Source of the DNA: Thermoanaerobaculales bacterium
GTDB taxonomy: Bacteria > Acidobacteriota > Thermoanaerobaculia > Thermoanaerobaculales > Sulfomarinibacteraceae
Length of the DNA stretch: 64,000 bases
Direction: 5' to 3'
NCBI GenBank assembly: GCA_035358815.1
Contig: DAOPQC010000002.1
Location: forward strand, 1 to 64,000
Shown: piece after piece, positions 51,438 to 62,352 of the stretch
Layout: each line of letters starts with the position of its first letter
Numbering within the stretch: position 1 is the first letter of the stretch
The notes under the pieces: model-generated
What the model was told of the DNA's origin: nothing
What the model saw: only the letters and a program-made list of their open reading frames with translations
Databases searched by the model: none
Translations under genes and position numbers: made by a program

Positions 51438-53084
51438 TTACGAGTCCTTGACCTCGCGCCCGGCACCTTGGCCGATCCGCTGCCACACCCGGCGCTCGGC
51501 CTCGTCGGCGGTCGCGGCGGTCCGGCGGACGGCCTCCTCCGCGCGACGGCGCAGCTCGGCGGCGACGGCATCACCCGCCATGTCCTGCAGGTTGATGGCG
51601 ACGTTCATCCCCGCGCCGACGGCCGCCGCGCGCGCCATCGCCGCTCCCACCCCGGCGTCCGAGGCCGACGCCGGCATGCCGATCTCGATCGCACGGACGC
51701 ACAGAGCCGCAATCTCGGCGCAGGCCTCGGCCACCGCCAGCGGCACCTCGGCCGCGTGCAGGGTGGCGGAGCGCCCCGCCTCGGCGTCGCCCGATGCCGA
51801 GGCCTCCATCAGCCGCTGGAAGGCCCAGGTGTCCTCGTCGATGGCGTCGAGCAGCTGCTGCTTGAGCTCCTGTCCGCGCACCGCCAGGAGCTCCAGCTCC
51901 TCACGCACCGCCGCGAAGGCCGGCTTCGGATGCGCGAGGTTGGCGACCATGGCGGCGAGCGCAGCGGCCAGCGCCCCGGCCAGGGCCGCGACCGACCCGC
52001 CCCCCGGCGCCGGCGAGTCGCGCGAGGTCTCGTCCGCAAAGCCCTGCACGGTCATCGAGGCCAGCGGACGCGCCGGCGCGAGGATGTCCTCGATGATCTT
52101 CTCCTCGGCGACGAAGGGCGCAACGTCGTTGAGCCCGAGGGTTCGGATCGCGACCTGCACGAGATCCGAGATCGGGGCGCCCGGCGAGCGCTCCATCCGC
52201 CGCAGGTAGTGCCGCCCCGCGTCGACCATCGACCGCTTGGGCACCAGGCCGACGAGCTCGGACCCGGTCACCCGGATGCCACGGGCACGGGCGCTGTCCT
52301 CGCATGCGTCGAAGGCGGCGTGAAGCGGAGTCGTGTCGAGGTCGATCAGGTTCAGCGACACCTGGGCGCAGCCGTACTCCGGGATGTACCAGCCGACCCC
52401 CCGGACCGCCTTGAGCATGCCCGGCTGCTCGACCTTCCGGCCGTCGGCGCCGACCACCGTGCGGCCCTTCTCGCGGACGTCGAAGGCGACCCGGTTGGCC
52501 CACCGCTTGTCGGTGGCGTTGAGGTTGACGTTGTAGGCGACCAGGAACTTGCGCGCCCCGATCACCGTGGCCCCGAACTTCGGGACGAACTCGGCGGGAC
52601 CGTAGTCGGGCGCAAACTCGGGATCCTGGAGCTTCTTCGGCAGGGCCTCGTACTCGCCCTTGCGGATCGCGGCCAGGGAGCTGCGCTCGGGGCGCGTCGC
52701 CGCGTGCTCGTAGAGGTACACCGGCACGCGGAGCTCACCGCCGATCCGCCGCCCGAGCCGGTGCGCGAGCTCGATGCAGTCCTCCATGCTGACCCCGGAC
52801 ACCGGGACGAACGGCACCACGTCGGTCGCGCCCATCCGCGCGTGGGCCCCGTGGTGGTCGCGCATGTCGATCAGCTCGTAGGACGCGCTGACCAGCTGGA
52901 AGGCGCCCTCGAGCACCGCCTCGGGATCGCCGACGAAGGTGATGACGGTCCGGTTGGTCTCCTGGCCGGGATCGACGTCGAGCAGGCGCACTCCCGGCAC
53001 CGCGGCCGCGGCCTCGGCGATCGCGTCGTACACGTCCTTCCGGCGACCCTCCGAGATGTTCGGCACACACTCCACGATTCGCAT
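51438..53084 (-). CDS. ftcD: Bifunctional glutamate formiminotransferase / formiminotetrahydrofolate cyclodeaminase
   Basis: The 548-residue fusion covers two steps of histidine breakdown: transfer of the formimino group from N-formiminoglutamate to tetrahydrofolate, then release of ammonia to form methenyl-THF. The transferase part (about 1-300) has VECVPNISEGRR, HHGAHARMGATDVVPFVP and YNVNLNATD. The cyclodeaminase part (about 345-548) is helical and starts near DSPAPGGGSVAALAGALAAA. The fused form is common in animals and occurs in some bacteria, while many have separate proteins. No hut genes lie nearby. GAGAGGAA before the ATG. Confidence 0.92.
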   Translation of the reverse strand: MRIVECVPNISEGRRKDVYDAIAEAAAAVPGVRLLDVDPGQETNRTVITFVGDPEAVLEGAFQLVSASYELIDMRDHHGAHARMGATDVVPFVPVSGVSMEDCIELAHRLGRRIGGELRVPVYLYEHAATRPERSSLAAIRKGEYEALPKKLQDPEFAPDYGPAEFVPKFGATVIGARKFLVAYNVNLNATDKRWANRVAFDVREKGRTVVGADGRKVEQPGMLKAVRGVGWYIPEYGCAQVSLNLIDLDTTPLHAAFDACEDSARARGIRVTGSELVGLVPKRSMVDAGRHYLRRMERSPGAPISDLVQVAIRTLGLNDVAPFVAEEKIIEDILAPARPLASMTVQGFADETSRDSPAPGGGSVAALAGALAAALAAMVANLAHPKPAFAAVREELELLAVRGQELKQQLLDAIDEDTWAFQRLMEASASGDAEAGRSATLHAAEVPLAVAEACAEIAALCVRAIEIGMPASASDAGVGAAMARAAAVGAGMNVAINLQDMAGDAVAAELRRRAEEAVRRTAATADEAERRVWQRIGQGAGREVKDS

Positions 53085-53100
53085 GCTTGCTGTTCCTCTC

Positions 53101-54132
53101 TTACGGCCGCTTCACTTCTGCGAGATCGCTCCGCACCATCATCCGCACCAGCTCGGGGAAGGCCACCGTCGGTGTCCATCCGAGCACCCTCCGGGCCTTC
53201 GCGGCGTCGGCCTGGAGCTCGTCGACCTCGGCCGGCCGGTAGTACTTCGGGTCCACCGCCACCCGCACGGTGCCCGCGCCGCGCTCGCGCCCGACCTCGG
53301 CGCCGCCGCCCCCCTCCCACTCGAGCTCGATCCCGACCTCGGCGAAGGCCGCCTCGCAGAGCTCCCGCACCGAGTGGGTCTCACCGGTCCCGATGACGAA
53401 GTCGTCGGGCTTCTCGGCGGCGAGGATCCGCCACATCGCGTCCACGAAGTCGCCGGCGTACCCCCAGTCGCGCCGCGCCTCGAGGTTGCCGAGGGTGACC
53501 CGCTCGCGCTGGCCCCTGGTGATCTCGGCCACCGCGCGAGTGATCTTGCGGGTCACGAAGTTCTCGCCCCGCCGCGGCGACTCGTGGTTGAAGAGGATGC
53601 CGTTGGCGGCGAACATCCCGTACGCTTCGCGGAAGTTCACGGCGGCCCAGAAGGAGTAGAGCTTGGCCACCGCGTAGGGCGAGCGGGGGTGGAACGGCGT
53701 CCGCTCGTTCTGCGGCGTCTCCTCGGCCTTCCCGAACAGCTCGGACGACGACGCCTGGTAGAGACGGGCCTCCGGCACCTTCCGCCGCACCGCCTCGAGC
53801 AGTCGCACGGTCCCGATCGCGGTGACGTCGCCGGTGTAGGTCGGCATCGTGAACGAGATCCCGACGTGCGACTGGGCCGCCAGGTTGTAGACCTCCTGCG
53901 GGCGCACCGCGTCGACCACGCTGGTCAGCGACTCGGGGTCGCCGAGGTCGCCGTAGTGCAGGAAGAAGCGGTCGCGCGTCGCCGGGTCGGCCCGCAGGTG
54001 GTCGATCCGGCCGCGGTTGAAGGTGGAGGCCCGGCGCACCACTCCGTGCACCTGGTAGCCCTTGGCGAGCAGGAGCTCGGCGAGGTACGAGCCGTCCTGC
54101 CCCGTGACGCCGGTGATCAAGGCTGTGCGCAT
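53101..54132 (-). CDS. gmd: GDP-mannose 4,6-dehydratase
   Basis: The 343-residue extended SDR enzyme makes GDP-4-keto-6-deoxymannose, the precursor of fucose, rhamnose and perosamine sugars. NAD(P) is bound by ITGVTGQDGSYLAELLL. Catalytic elements include ASSSELFGK (the family STSEL-like Ser/Glu) and SPYAVAKLYSFW (YxxxK). FNHESPRRGENFVTRK is the substrate-binding signature. The partner epimerase/reductase is not in the window. A TGCTAGACT -10 ends 7 bases before ATG, so it may have its own leaderless start. Confidence 0.93.
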   Translation of the reverse strand: MRTALITGVTGQDGSYLAELLLAKGYQVHGVVRRASTFNRGRIDHLRADPATRDRFFLHYGDLGDPESLTSVVDAVRPQEVYNLAAQSHVGISFTMPTYTGDVTAIGTVRLLEAVRRKVPEARLYQASSSELFGKAEETPQNERTPFHPRSPYAVAKLYSFWAAVNFREAYGMFAANGILFNHESPRRGENFVTRKITRAVAEITRGQRERVTLGNLEARRDWGYAGDFVDAMWRILAAEKPDDFVIGTGETHSVRELCEAAFAEVGIELEWEGGGGAEVGRERGAGTVRVAVDPKYYRPAEVDELQADAAKARRVLGWTPTVAFPELVRMMVRSDLAEVKRP

Positions 54133-54139
54133 GTCGCGA

Positions 54140-54148
54140 AGTCTAGCA
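54140..54148 (-). promoter_or_regulatory. Extended -10 element of gmd; probable leaderless start
   Basis: The minus strand reads TGCTAGACT, identical to the element upstream of the TPR/SGNH gene, ending 7 bases before the gmd ATG with no Shine-Dalgarno between. The -35 region is weak. Confidence 0.5.
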
Positions 54149-54174
54149 GAGACAATCGGATAGTGAACCGACCG

Positions 54175-55644
54175 CTACCTGTCGGTGCGGTAGTTCGGCG
54201 CTTCCTTGGTGATCACCACGTCGTGCGCGTGCGACTCCTTGAGGCCGGCCGCAGTCACCCGGATGAACCGGGACTTGGTGTGGAGCTCGGCGATGGAGGC
54301 GCAACCCGCCAGCCCCATACCGGCGCGCAGGCCCCCCACCAGCTGGGTGAGCTGCCCCGCGAGCGGCCCCTTGTACGCGACCATGCCCTCGATCCCCTCC
54401 GGCACCAGCTTGGCGAGGTCCTCCCCCTCCTGGAAGTAGCGGTCGCGGGAGCTGTCCGCCCCCTTCATGGCGCCCAGCGAGCCCATGCCGCGATAGGCCT
54501 TGAAGGTGCGGCCCTGGTAGAGGATCTGCTCGCCCGGCGACTCCTCGACGCCGGCGAACAGCGAGCCGATCATCACCATGTCCGCGCCCGCCGCCAGCGC
54601 CTTGGTGATGTCGCCGGAGTAGCGGATGCCGCCGTCGGCGATCACCGGCACCGAGTGCCGGTGCGCGACAGCCGCGCAGCCGGTGATGGCGGTGACCTGC
54701 GGCATGCCCGCACCGGTCACGACCCGCGTCGTGCAGATGGAGCCGGGCCCGATGCCCACCTTGATCGCGTCGACGCCGAGCGAGATGAGGTCCTCCGCGG
54801 CCTGCGGCGTGGCGATGTTGCCGACGATCAGGGGCACGCCCGGAAAGTCCTGCTTGATCCTGCGCGCCGCCTCGAGCACGCCCCGCGAGTGCGCGTGCGA
54901 CGAGTCCAGGCAGAGCACGTCGACCTTGCGCTCGATGAGGGCCGCGCAGCGGTCGGCGAGGTCGCCGCCGACACCCACCGCGGCCGCGACCCTGAGCCGG
55001 CCGAGCTCGTCCTTGCTCGCGCTCGGGTACTCCTGGGCCTTCTTGATGTCCTTGACCGTGATCAGGCCCTTGAGGGTCCCCTCGGCGTCGACCACCAGCA
55101 GCTTCTCGATCCGGTGTTTGTGGAGCAGGGACTTGGCCTCGTCGAGGGTGGTGCCGACAGGAGCGGTCACCAGGTCGTCCTTGGTCATGAAGTCCGCGAT
55201 CGGCCGGTCGAACTCGGTGCAGAACCTGAGGTCCCGGTTGGTCAGGATCCCCTTCAGCTGGCCGTGCTCGTCGACCACGGGCAGGCCGGAGATCTTGTAG
55301 GTCGCCATCACCTCGAGCGAGTCGCGCACCAGCCGGTCCGGGCGGATGGTGACCGGATCGACGATCATCCCCGACTCGGAGCGTTTCACCCGGTCCACCT
55401 GCTCGGCCTGCCGCTCGACGGCCATGTTCTTGTGGATCACGCCGATGCCGCCGTGCTGGGCCATGGCAATCGCCATCCCCGACTCGGTCACGGTGTCCAT
55501 GGCGGCCGATGCGATCGGGAGCTGGAGGCTGATGCCGCGGGTCAGCCGCGTCGCCACGTCCACCTGGTTGGGGTGCACCTCGGAGCGCGTCGGGATCAAC
55601 AGAACGTCGTCGAACGTCAGTCCGACCGGCAGGTCGCTCGCCAT
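54175..55644 (-). CDS. guaB: Inosine-5'-monophosphate dehydrogenase
   Basis: The 489-residue enzyme oxidises IMP to XMP with NAD, committing purines to guanine nucleotides. LTFDDVLLIP at the N-terminus, two CBS domains (about 92-210, with SGLPVVDEHGQLKGI and EKLLVVDAEGTLKGL), VGIGPGSICTTRVV with the catalytic Cys, and the flap GMGSLGAM are all present. ATG follows GGGAGG. It lies 4 bases after secA, an unusual partner, so both are likely on one transcript. Length is standard. Confidence 0.95.
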   Translation of the reverse strand: MASDLPVGLTFDDVLLIPTRSEVHPNQVDVATRLTRGISLQLPIASAAMDTVTESGMAIAMAQHGGIGVIHKNMAVERQAEQVDRVKRSESGMIVDPVTIRPDRLVRDSLEVMATYKISGLPVVDEHGQLKGILTNRDLRFCTEFDRPIADFMTKDDLVTAPVGTTLDEAKSLLHKHRIEKLLVVDAEGTLKGLITVKDIKKAQEYPSASKDELGRLRVAAAVGVGGDLADRCAALIERKVDVLCLDSSHAHSRGVLEAARRIKQDFPGVPLIVGNIATPQAAEDLISLGVDAIKVGIGPGSICTTRVVTGAGMPQVTAITGCAAVAHRHSVPVIADGGIRYSGDITKALAAGADMVMIGSLFAGVEESPGEQILYQGRTFKAYRGMGSLGAMKGADSSRDRYFQEGEDLAKLVPEGIEGMVAYKGPLAGQLTQLVGGLRAGMGLAGCASIAELHTKSRFIRVTAAGLKESHAHDVVITKEAPNYRTDR

Positions 55645-55648
55645 TCCG

Positions 55649-58435
<2,787 letters not shown>

Positions 58436-58604
58436 GGCCACGTCCCGGCCCCGGACCGCCCGGCTGCCGACGGTGGGGATGTTCCATTCATGAAACAGCC
58501 GTGACCGCCTCGACATGCCCCGGCGAGGGGTTTCGGCAGCGTAGATGATGCGGGCGGCGATTTCAACGCCGGGCCAGGCGACCGCGACGCGCGTCGTTCC
58601 ATTC

Positions 58605-58690
58605 GGGAACGGGAACGGGAACGGGTACGGGAACGGGTACGGCGACTGGAGGGGCCTATCCCCTATTCCCTATCCCCTGGGTGGGAGGGC
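58605..58690 (-). repeat. GGGAAC hexamers and GGGGATAGGG module after the M23 gene
   Basis: In the sense of the M23 gene, its stop is followed by CCGCCCTCCCACCCAG, then GGGGATAGGGAATAGGGG, then a spacer and an array of CCCGTT-type hexamers (58606-58641 on the plus strand: six GGGAAC/GGGTAC units). The order of parts is the same as at other gene ends. Confidence 0.8.
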
Positions 58691-58695
58691 GGCGG

Positions 58696-59577
58696 TCAGA
58701 ACGCGTCGAGGATGTAGTACAGGGGGTTGACCGCCTCGCCGCTCTCGTGGACCTCGTAGTGCAGGTGAGGGCCGGTCGAACGGCCGGTGCTTCCGACCGC
58801 CCCGATCGTATCGCCGCGCCGGACCTCTTCCCCGGGGTCGACGCTGATGCTGTCGAGATGGCCGTACACCGTGACGTAGCCGAGCCCGTGCGCGATCCGG
58901 ATCGTCCTGCCGAGGTCCCCGTCGCGACCCGTGAAGACGACCACCCCGTCCGCCGGCGCGATGACCGGCGTGCCGCGCCGGGCCGAGATGTCGAGGCCAC
59001 GATGGAAGGCGTGCCGCCCGTTGACCGGGTCGCGCCGCCCGCCGTAACCATCAGTCATCAGCCCCATCACGGGCGCGATCGACGGCGTCGCCGACCACAC
59101 CTGCTCGCGGTGGGCCAGCGCCTTCTCGACCTCCTCGAGCTGGCTCGCGATCCAGTCTCCCTGGATCCTGAGCACCTCCGGGGTCTCGGGCACCCGATCG
59201 TAGCCACCGCCGGCGCCGAAGCGGTCGGCGGGGACGGCCTGGTGGCCCGGCCCCTCGAACGGCGTTTCCATGCCGGCCGCGAGCGCCAGCTCGGCCGCCT
59301 GCTCCTCGAACTCGTCGAGCCGGCCCTGGACCTCGGCAATGGTCTGCGCCAGCCGCTCGTTCACCGCGGCCAGCTCCCTGTTCTGGGAGCGCAGCAGCCG
59401 CACCTCCGACCGGCGCGTGACCGCGCCGCCGGTGACGGACACCGCGAGCACCGACACCAGGACCGCGAGAGCGCATCCGATCGCCGTGAGAATGAGAGCT
59501 CGTGTTGAGAAGGAGAACTTGAAGAACTTGGCTTGGCTGTGGGGGACGACGATCACCGTGTTCAGCCGTCGGGCCAT
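58696..59577 (-). CDS. M23-family (LytM) peptidoglycan peptidase, membrane-anchored
   Basis: The 293-residue protein has one N-terminal membrane helix (LILTAIGCALAVLVSVLAVS), a coiled coil (about 60-95, RLLRSQNRELAAVNERLA), a linker and a LytM domain. Zinc ligands are present: His and Asp of HAFHRGLDIS, and the HxH of GPHLHYEV. The intact site suggests an active endopeptidase that cuts peptidoglycan cross-links, as in cell elongation or division. ATG follows GAGGAG; a sigma70-like promoter lies upstream. Confidence 0.88.
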   Translation of the reverse strand: MARRLNTVIVVPHSQAKFFKFSFSTRALILTAIGCALAVLVSVLAVSVTGGAVTRRSEVRLLRSQNRELAAVNERLAQTIAEVQGRLDEFEEQAAELALAAGMETPFEGPGHQAVPADRFGAGGGYDRVPETPEVLRIQGDWIASQLEEVEKALAHREQVWSATPSIAPVMGLMTDGYGGRRDPVNGRHAFHRGLDISARRGTPVIAPADGVVVFTGRDGDLGRTIRIAHGLGYVTVYGHLDSISVDPGEEVRRGDTIGAVGSTGRSTGPHLHYEVHESGEAVNPLYYILDAF

Positions 59578-59633
59578 GCTCCTCGTCCCCCCTCGATTTG
59601 GAGTGCCCACGTCCGTGGACGTATCGCTCGCGG

Positions 59634-59662
59634 ATTCTGCCACCCTCGAGCGACGGTGTCAA
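59634..59662 (-). promoter_or_regulatory. Sigma70-like promoter of the M23 peptidase gene
   Basis: On the minus strand TTGACA (59662-59657), 17 bases, then CAGAAT (59639-59634). This is the closest match to the consensus pair that I found in the window. The leader is about 50 bases and ends in GAGGAG. Confidence 0.7.
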
Positions 59663-59786
59663 TTCCCGGCCGGATTCGTACACCCCGGCGCTGCGGCCTT
59701 GTGACCGATGTCAATCAACCCGTTCAACTTGGGCGCTTGGCCTGAGCCCGCACCGGGGCCGTGCAGGGTGCTGGACGGCGGCCGCC

Positions 59787-62225
59787 TCAGCCGGGCTCGT
59801 CGCCGGCGTCGCCGGCCCCGTCGCCCGCCGCCGCGCCGGCGCCCCGGTCAGGGCCCTTCGCAGCGGCCCGCATCAGCTCCGCCATCTCCTCGAGCCGGCG
59901 CTGGCACCTGTCGTAGACGCTGCCCTCGGACCACCCGCCCCGGTCCTCCCACTGCCCGGCCGGCAGCCCTGTCAGCAGCTCGATCCCCTGCTCGATCGTC
60001 GCCACCTCCCAGATGTGGAAGCGGCCTGCCGACACCGCGTCGACCACGTCACGGTCGAGGTGCAGGTCGGCGACGTTGGCGACCGGCACCAGGACCCCCT
60101 GGGTGCTCGTCAGGCCGCGGCTCGCGCAGACCCGGAAGAACCCCTCGACCTTCTCGTTGACGCCGCCGATCGCCTGCACCTGGCCGTGCTGATCGACCGA
60201 GCCGGTCACCGCCAGGTCCTGGCGGATCGGGACCCCGGACAGCGCGGACAGGATGGCGTAGATCTCGGTCGAGGAGGCGGAGTCGCCGTCGATCCCTCCG
60301 TACGACTGCTCGAACGTGATCGAGCACCCCATGGTGAGCGGGACCCGCCGGGCAAACGTCCCCCTCAGATACCCGGTGAGGATGCTCACCCCCTTGTCAT
60401 GGGTGGGGCCTGACAGCCCGGCCTGGCGCTCGATGTTGATCACCCCCTCCCGCCCGAGGCCGACCTGGGCGGTGATCCGCGTCGGGTTGCCGAAGCGGTG
60501 GTGCCCGAGGTCGTAGACCGCGAGCCCGTTGAGCTGGCCGACTTTCGCCCCCTCGGTCTCGACCCGGATGATGCCGTCGGCGATCAGGTCATGGGTCCGG
60601 TCCTCCGTGAGCCCGTGACGGCGCTCGTAGGCCTCGCGTGCGGCGGCGACGTGGTCGGCGCCGATCTGCTCTCCGCCCGCGCGCCGCGCCAGGTGCGAGG
60701 CCTCGCGCTGCAGGTCGGCGAGGTCGGAGAAGCGGCTCGAGAAGCGGCGGTGCCAGCGCCCCTGCCGCACCGCCTCCTCGAGCATGGCGATCATGCCGGA
60801 GCGGTCCATCGGCAGCAGGTCCTCCTCGATCGCAACCTTGCGCAGGACCGACAGCACGTCCCGCGCGTGGGCGAGCGTGGTGGGCATGACCGAGTCGAAG
60901 TCGGCGAGCACCTTGAACACCTTCGAGAAATCAGAGTCGTAGCGGTAGAGCAGGTCGTAGATGCTGCGGTCGCCGATCACCACGACCTTGACGTCGAGGG
61001 GGACCGGCTCCGGCTTGAGCGCGCTAGCCCCGAGCACCAGGCTCTCCAGCGACTGGATCTGGACTCGCCGGAACTTGAGGGCGCGCTTGAGCCCGGGCCA
61101 CACCCGCGGCTCGAGCAGCAGGTCCTCCGCGTTGAGCACCAGGAAGCCGCCGTTGGCCCGCAGCAGCGAGCCGGCGCGGATCTTGAGGAACGACGAGACG
61201 ACCTCGCCCGAGGCGGTGATCGACCGCTCGATGGTGCCGAACACGTTGGTGTAGGTGGGCTCGGTCTCGAGCACGACCGGCAGCCCCTTGACGTCCGCGT
61301 TGTCCACCGCCAGGTTCACCCGCCAGCGCAGGAACGGGTCCTCGACCTCGCCTTCGGGGGCGAACAGGTCGAGGTGGTCCATCAGATCATCGCGGAGCGC
61401 CGCGAGGTAGGGCTCGACCCGCGGATCGCCCACCACCCTGCGGACCTGGTTGACCGAGTCGGCGAAGGTCGGCGCGAGCAGGTCGCGGCGCGTCTCCTCG
61501 AGCCGCTGCTGGCCCTTGCGCCGGAGGTCGGCGACGTCCTGGAACACGTCCTGCAGCCGCTCGGTGAGCCGCGAGTGATGGTCCGCGATCCGCTGCAGCT
61601 CGCCGTCGGGAATCGGGGCCCCCTCGGACGCCTTGCTGAGCTCCTCCAGGGGCGTCGGGCGGTCGCCGACGACGGGCACGATCTCGGGACGGGTGATCGG
61701 GCCGGCCTGGACCTGGACCAGGAGGAAGCCGGCCTCCTTGACCTCCTTCTCGAAGCCCTCCACCAGCTCCCGTTCCCGCTGCTGGAGGTCGGCGACGGCC
61801 CGCTCCAGGCGGCGGCGGAACTCCTTGGCGCCCAGGATCGCCGGCAGGTTGGCGGACAGCTCCCGAACCAGGCCTTCCATGGCCTGCTTGAAGCGCCGGC
61901 CGGCACCGGCGCGCAGGAACACCACCGACGGCTCCTCCGGCGTCCTGAAGTTGTGGACGAAGCAGACGTCGTCCGGGCCCTCGGCGTCGCTGGCCAGCTG
62001 GCCGAGGAAACGGCTGATCGTGGTCAGGCGCCCGGTTCCGGAGAGGCCGGTGACGAAGACGTTGTAGCCGATGCTCTCCACTGCCAGCCCGAAAGCGATC
62101 GCGTCGACCGCCCGGTCCTGGCCGACGATCGTGCTCGCCGGCTCGATCTCCAGGGAGCTCTGCCACGGCAGCCACTCCTGCGGGCATCGCCACGCCAGCT
62201 CGTCGACTGAAAGCTCTCGGGCCAT
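59787..62225 (-). CDS. Lon-related AAA+ protease (LonB/YcbZ type)
   Basis: The 812-residue protein lacks the N-terminal Lon substrate domain. The ATPase part has TGLSGTGRLTT at the Walker A position (Arg for the usual Lys) and GGFLVLNAEDLL as Walker B, with a long helical insertion between. The C-terminal S16 protease domain keeps the Ser-Lys dyad: Ser near 648 in GGIDGDSASS and Lys near 691 in GGVNEKVEGFF. It probably degrades damaged proteins; whether it hydrolyses ATP is uncertain given the Walker A change, which is shared with relatives. AAGGGGGGG lies before ATG. Confidence 0.88.
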   Translation of the reverse strand: MARELSVDELAWRCPQEWLPWQSSLEIEPASTIVGQDRAVDAIAFGLAVESIGYNVFVTGLSGTGRLTTISRFLGQLASDAEGPDDVCFVHNFRTPEEPSVVFLRAGAGRRFKQAMEGLVRELSANLPAILGAKEFRRRLERAVADLQQRERELVEGFEKEVKEAGFLLVQVQAGPITRPEIVPVVGDRPTPLEELSKASEGAPIPDGELQRIADHHSRLTERLQDVFQDVADLRRKGQQRLEETRRDLLAPTFADSVNQVRRVVGDPRVEPYLAALRDDLMDHLDLFAPEGEVEDPFLRWRVNLAVDNADVKGLPVVLETEPTYTNVFGTIERSITASGEVVSSFLKIRAGSLLRANGGFLVLNAEDLLLEPRVWPGLKRALKFRRVQIQSLESLVLGASALKPEPVPLDVKVVVIGDRSIYDLLYRYDSDFSKVFKVLADFDSVMPTTLAHARDVLSVLRKVAIEEDLLPMDRSGMIAMLEEAVRQGRWHRRFSSRFSDLADLQREASHLARRAGGEQIGADHVAAAREAYERRHGLTEDRTHDLIADGIIRVETEGAKVGQLNGLAVYDLGHHRFGNPTRITAQVGLGREGVINIERQAGLSGPTHDKGVSILTGYLRGTFARRVPLTMGCSITFEQSYGGIDGDSASSTEIYAILSALSGVPIRQDLAVTGSVDQHGQVQAIGGVNEKVEGFFRVCASRGLTSTQGVLVPVANVADLHLDRDVVDAVSAGRFHIWEVATIEQGIELLTGLPAGQWEDRGGWSEGSVYDRCQRRLEEMAELMRAAAKGPDRGAGAAAGDGAGDAGDEPG

Positions 62226-62274
62226 GGCCCCCCCTTCGTGCGCCCAGGTCGCAGCGGCGGGCGCGGTCACTCCG

Positions 62275-62280
62275 AGTATA
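62275..62280 (-). promoter_or_regulatory. -10 element of the Lon-related gene
   Basis: TATACT on the minus strand lies 49 bases before the ATG. A -35 is not evident. This places a promoter in the 127-base gap downstream of the RND gene. Confidence 0.4.
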
Positions 62281-62352
62281 TGCGGGCCCGGCCGCGCCGC
62301 CGCGCGCCACGCTGCCGCCGCAGCGCGGCCGCGATCGTCGGCCGGGACCGGC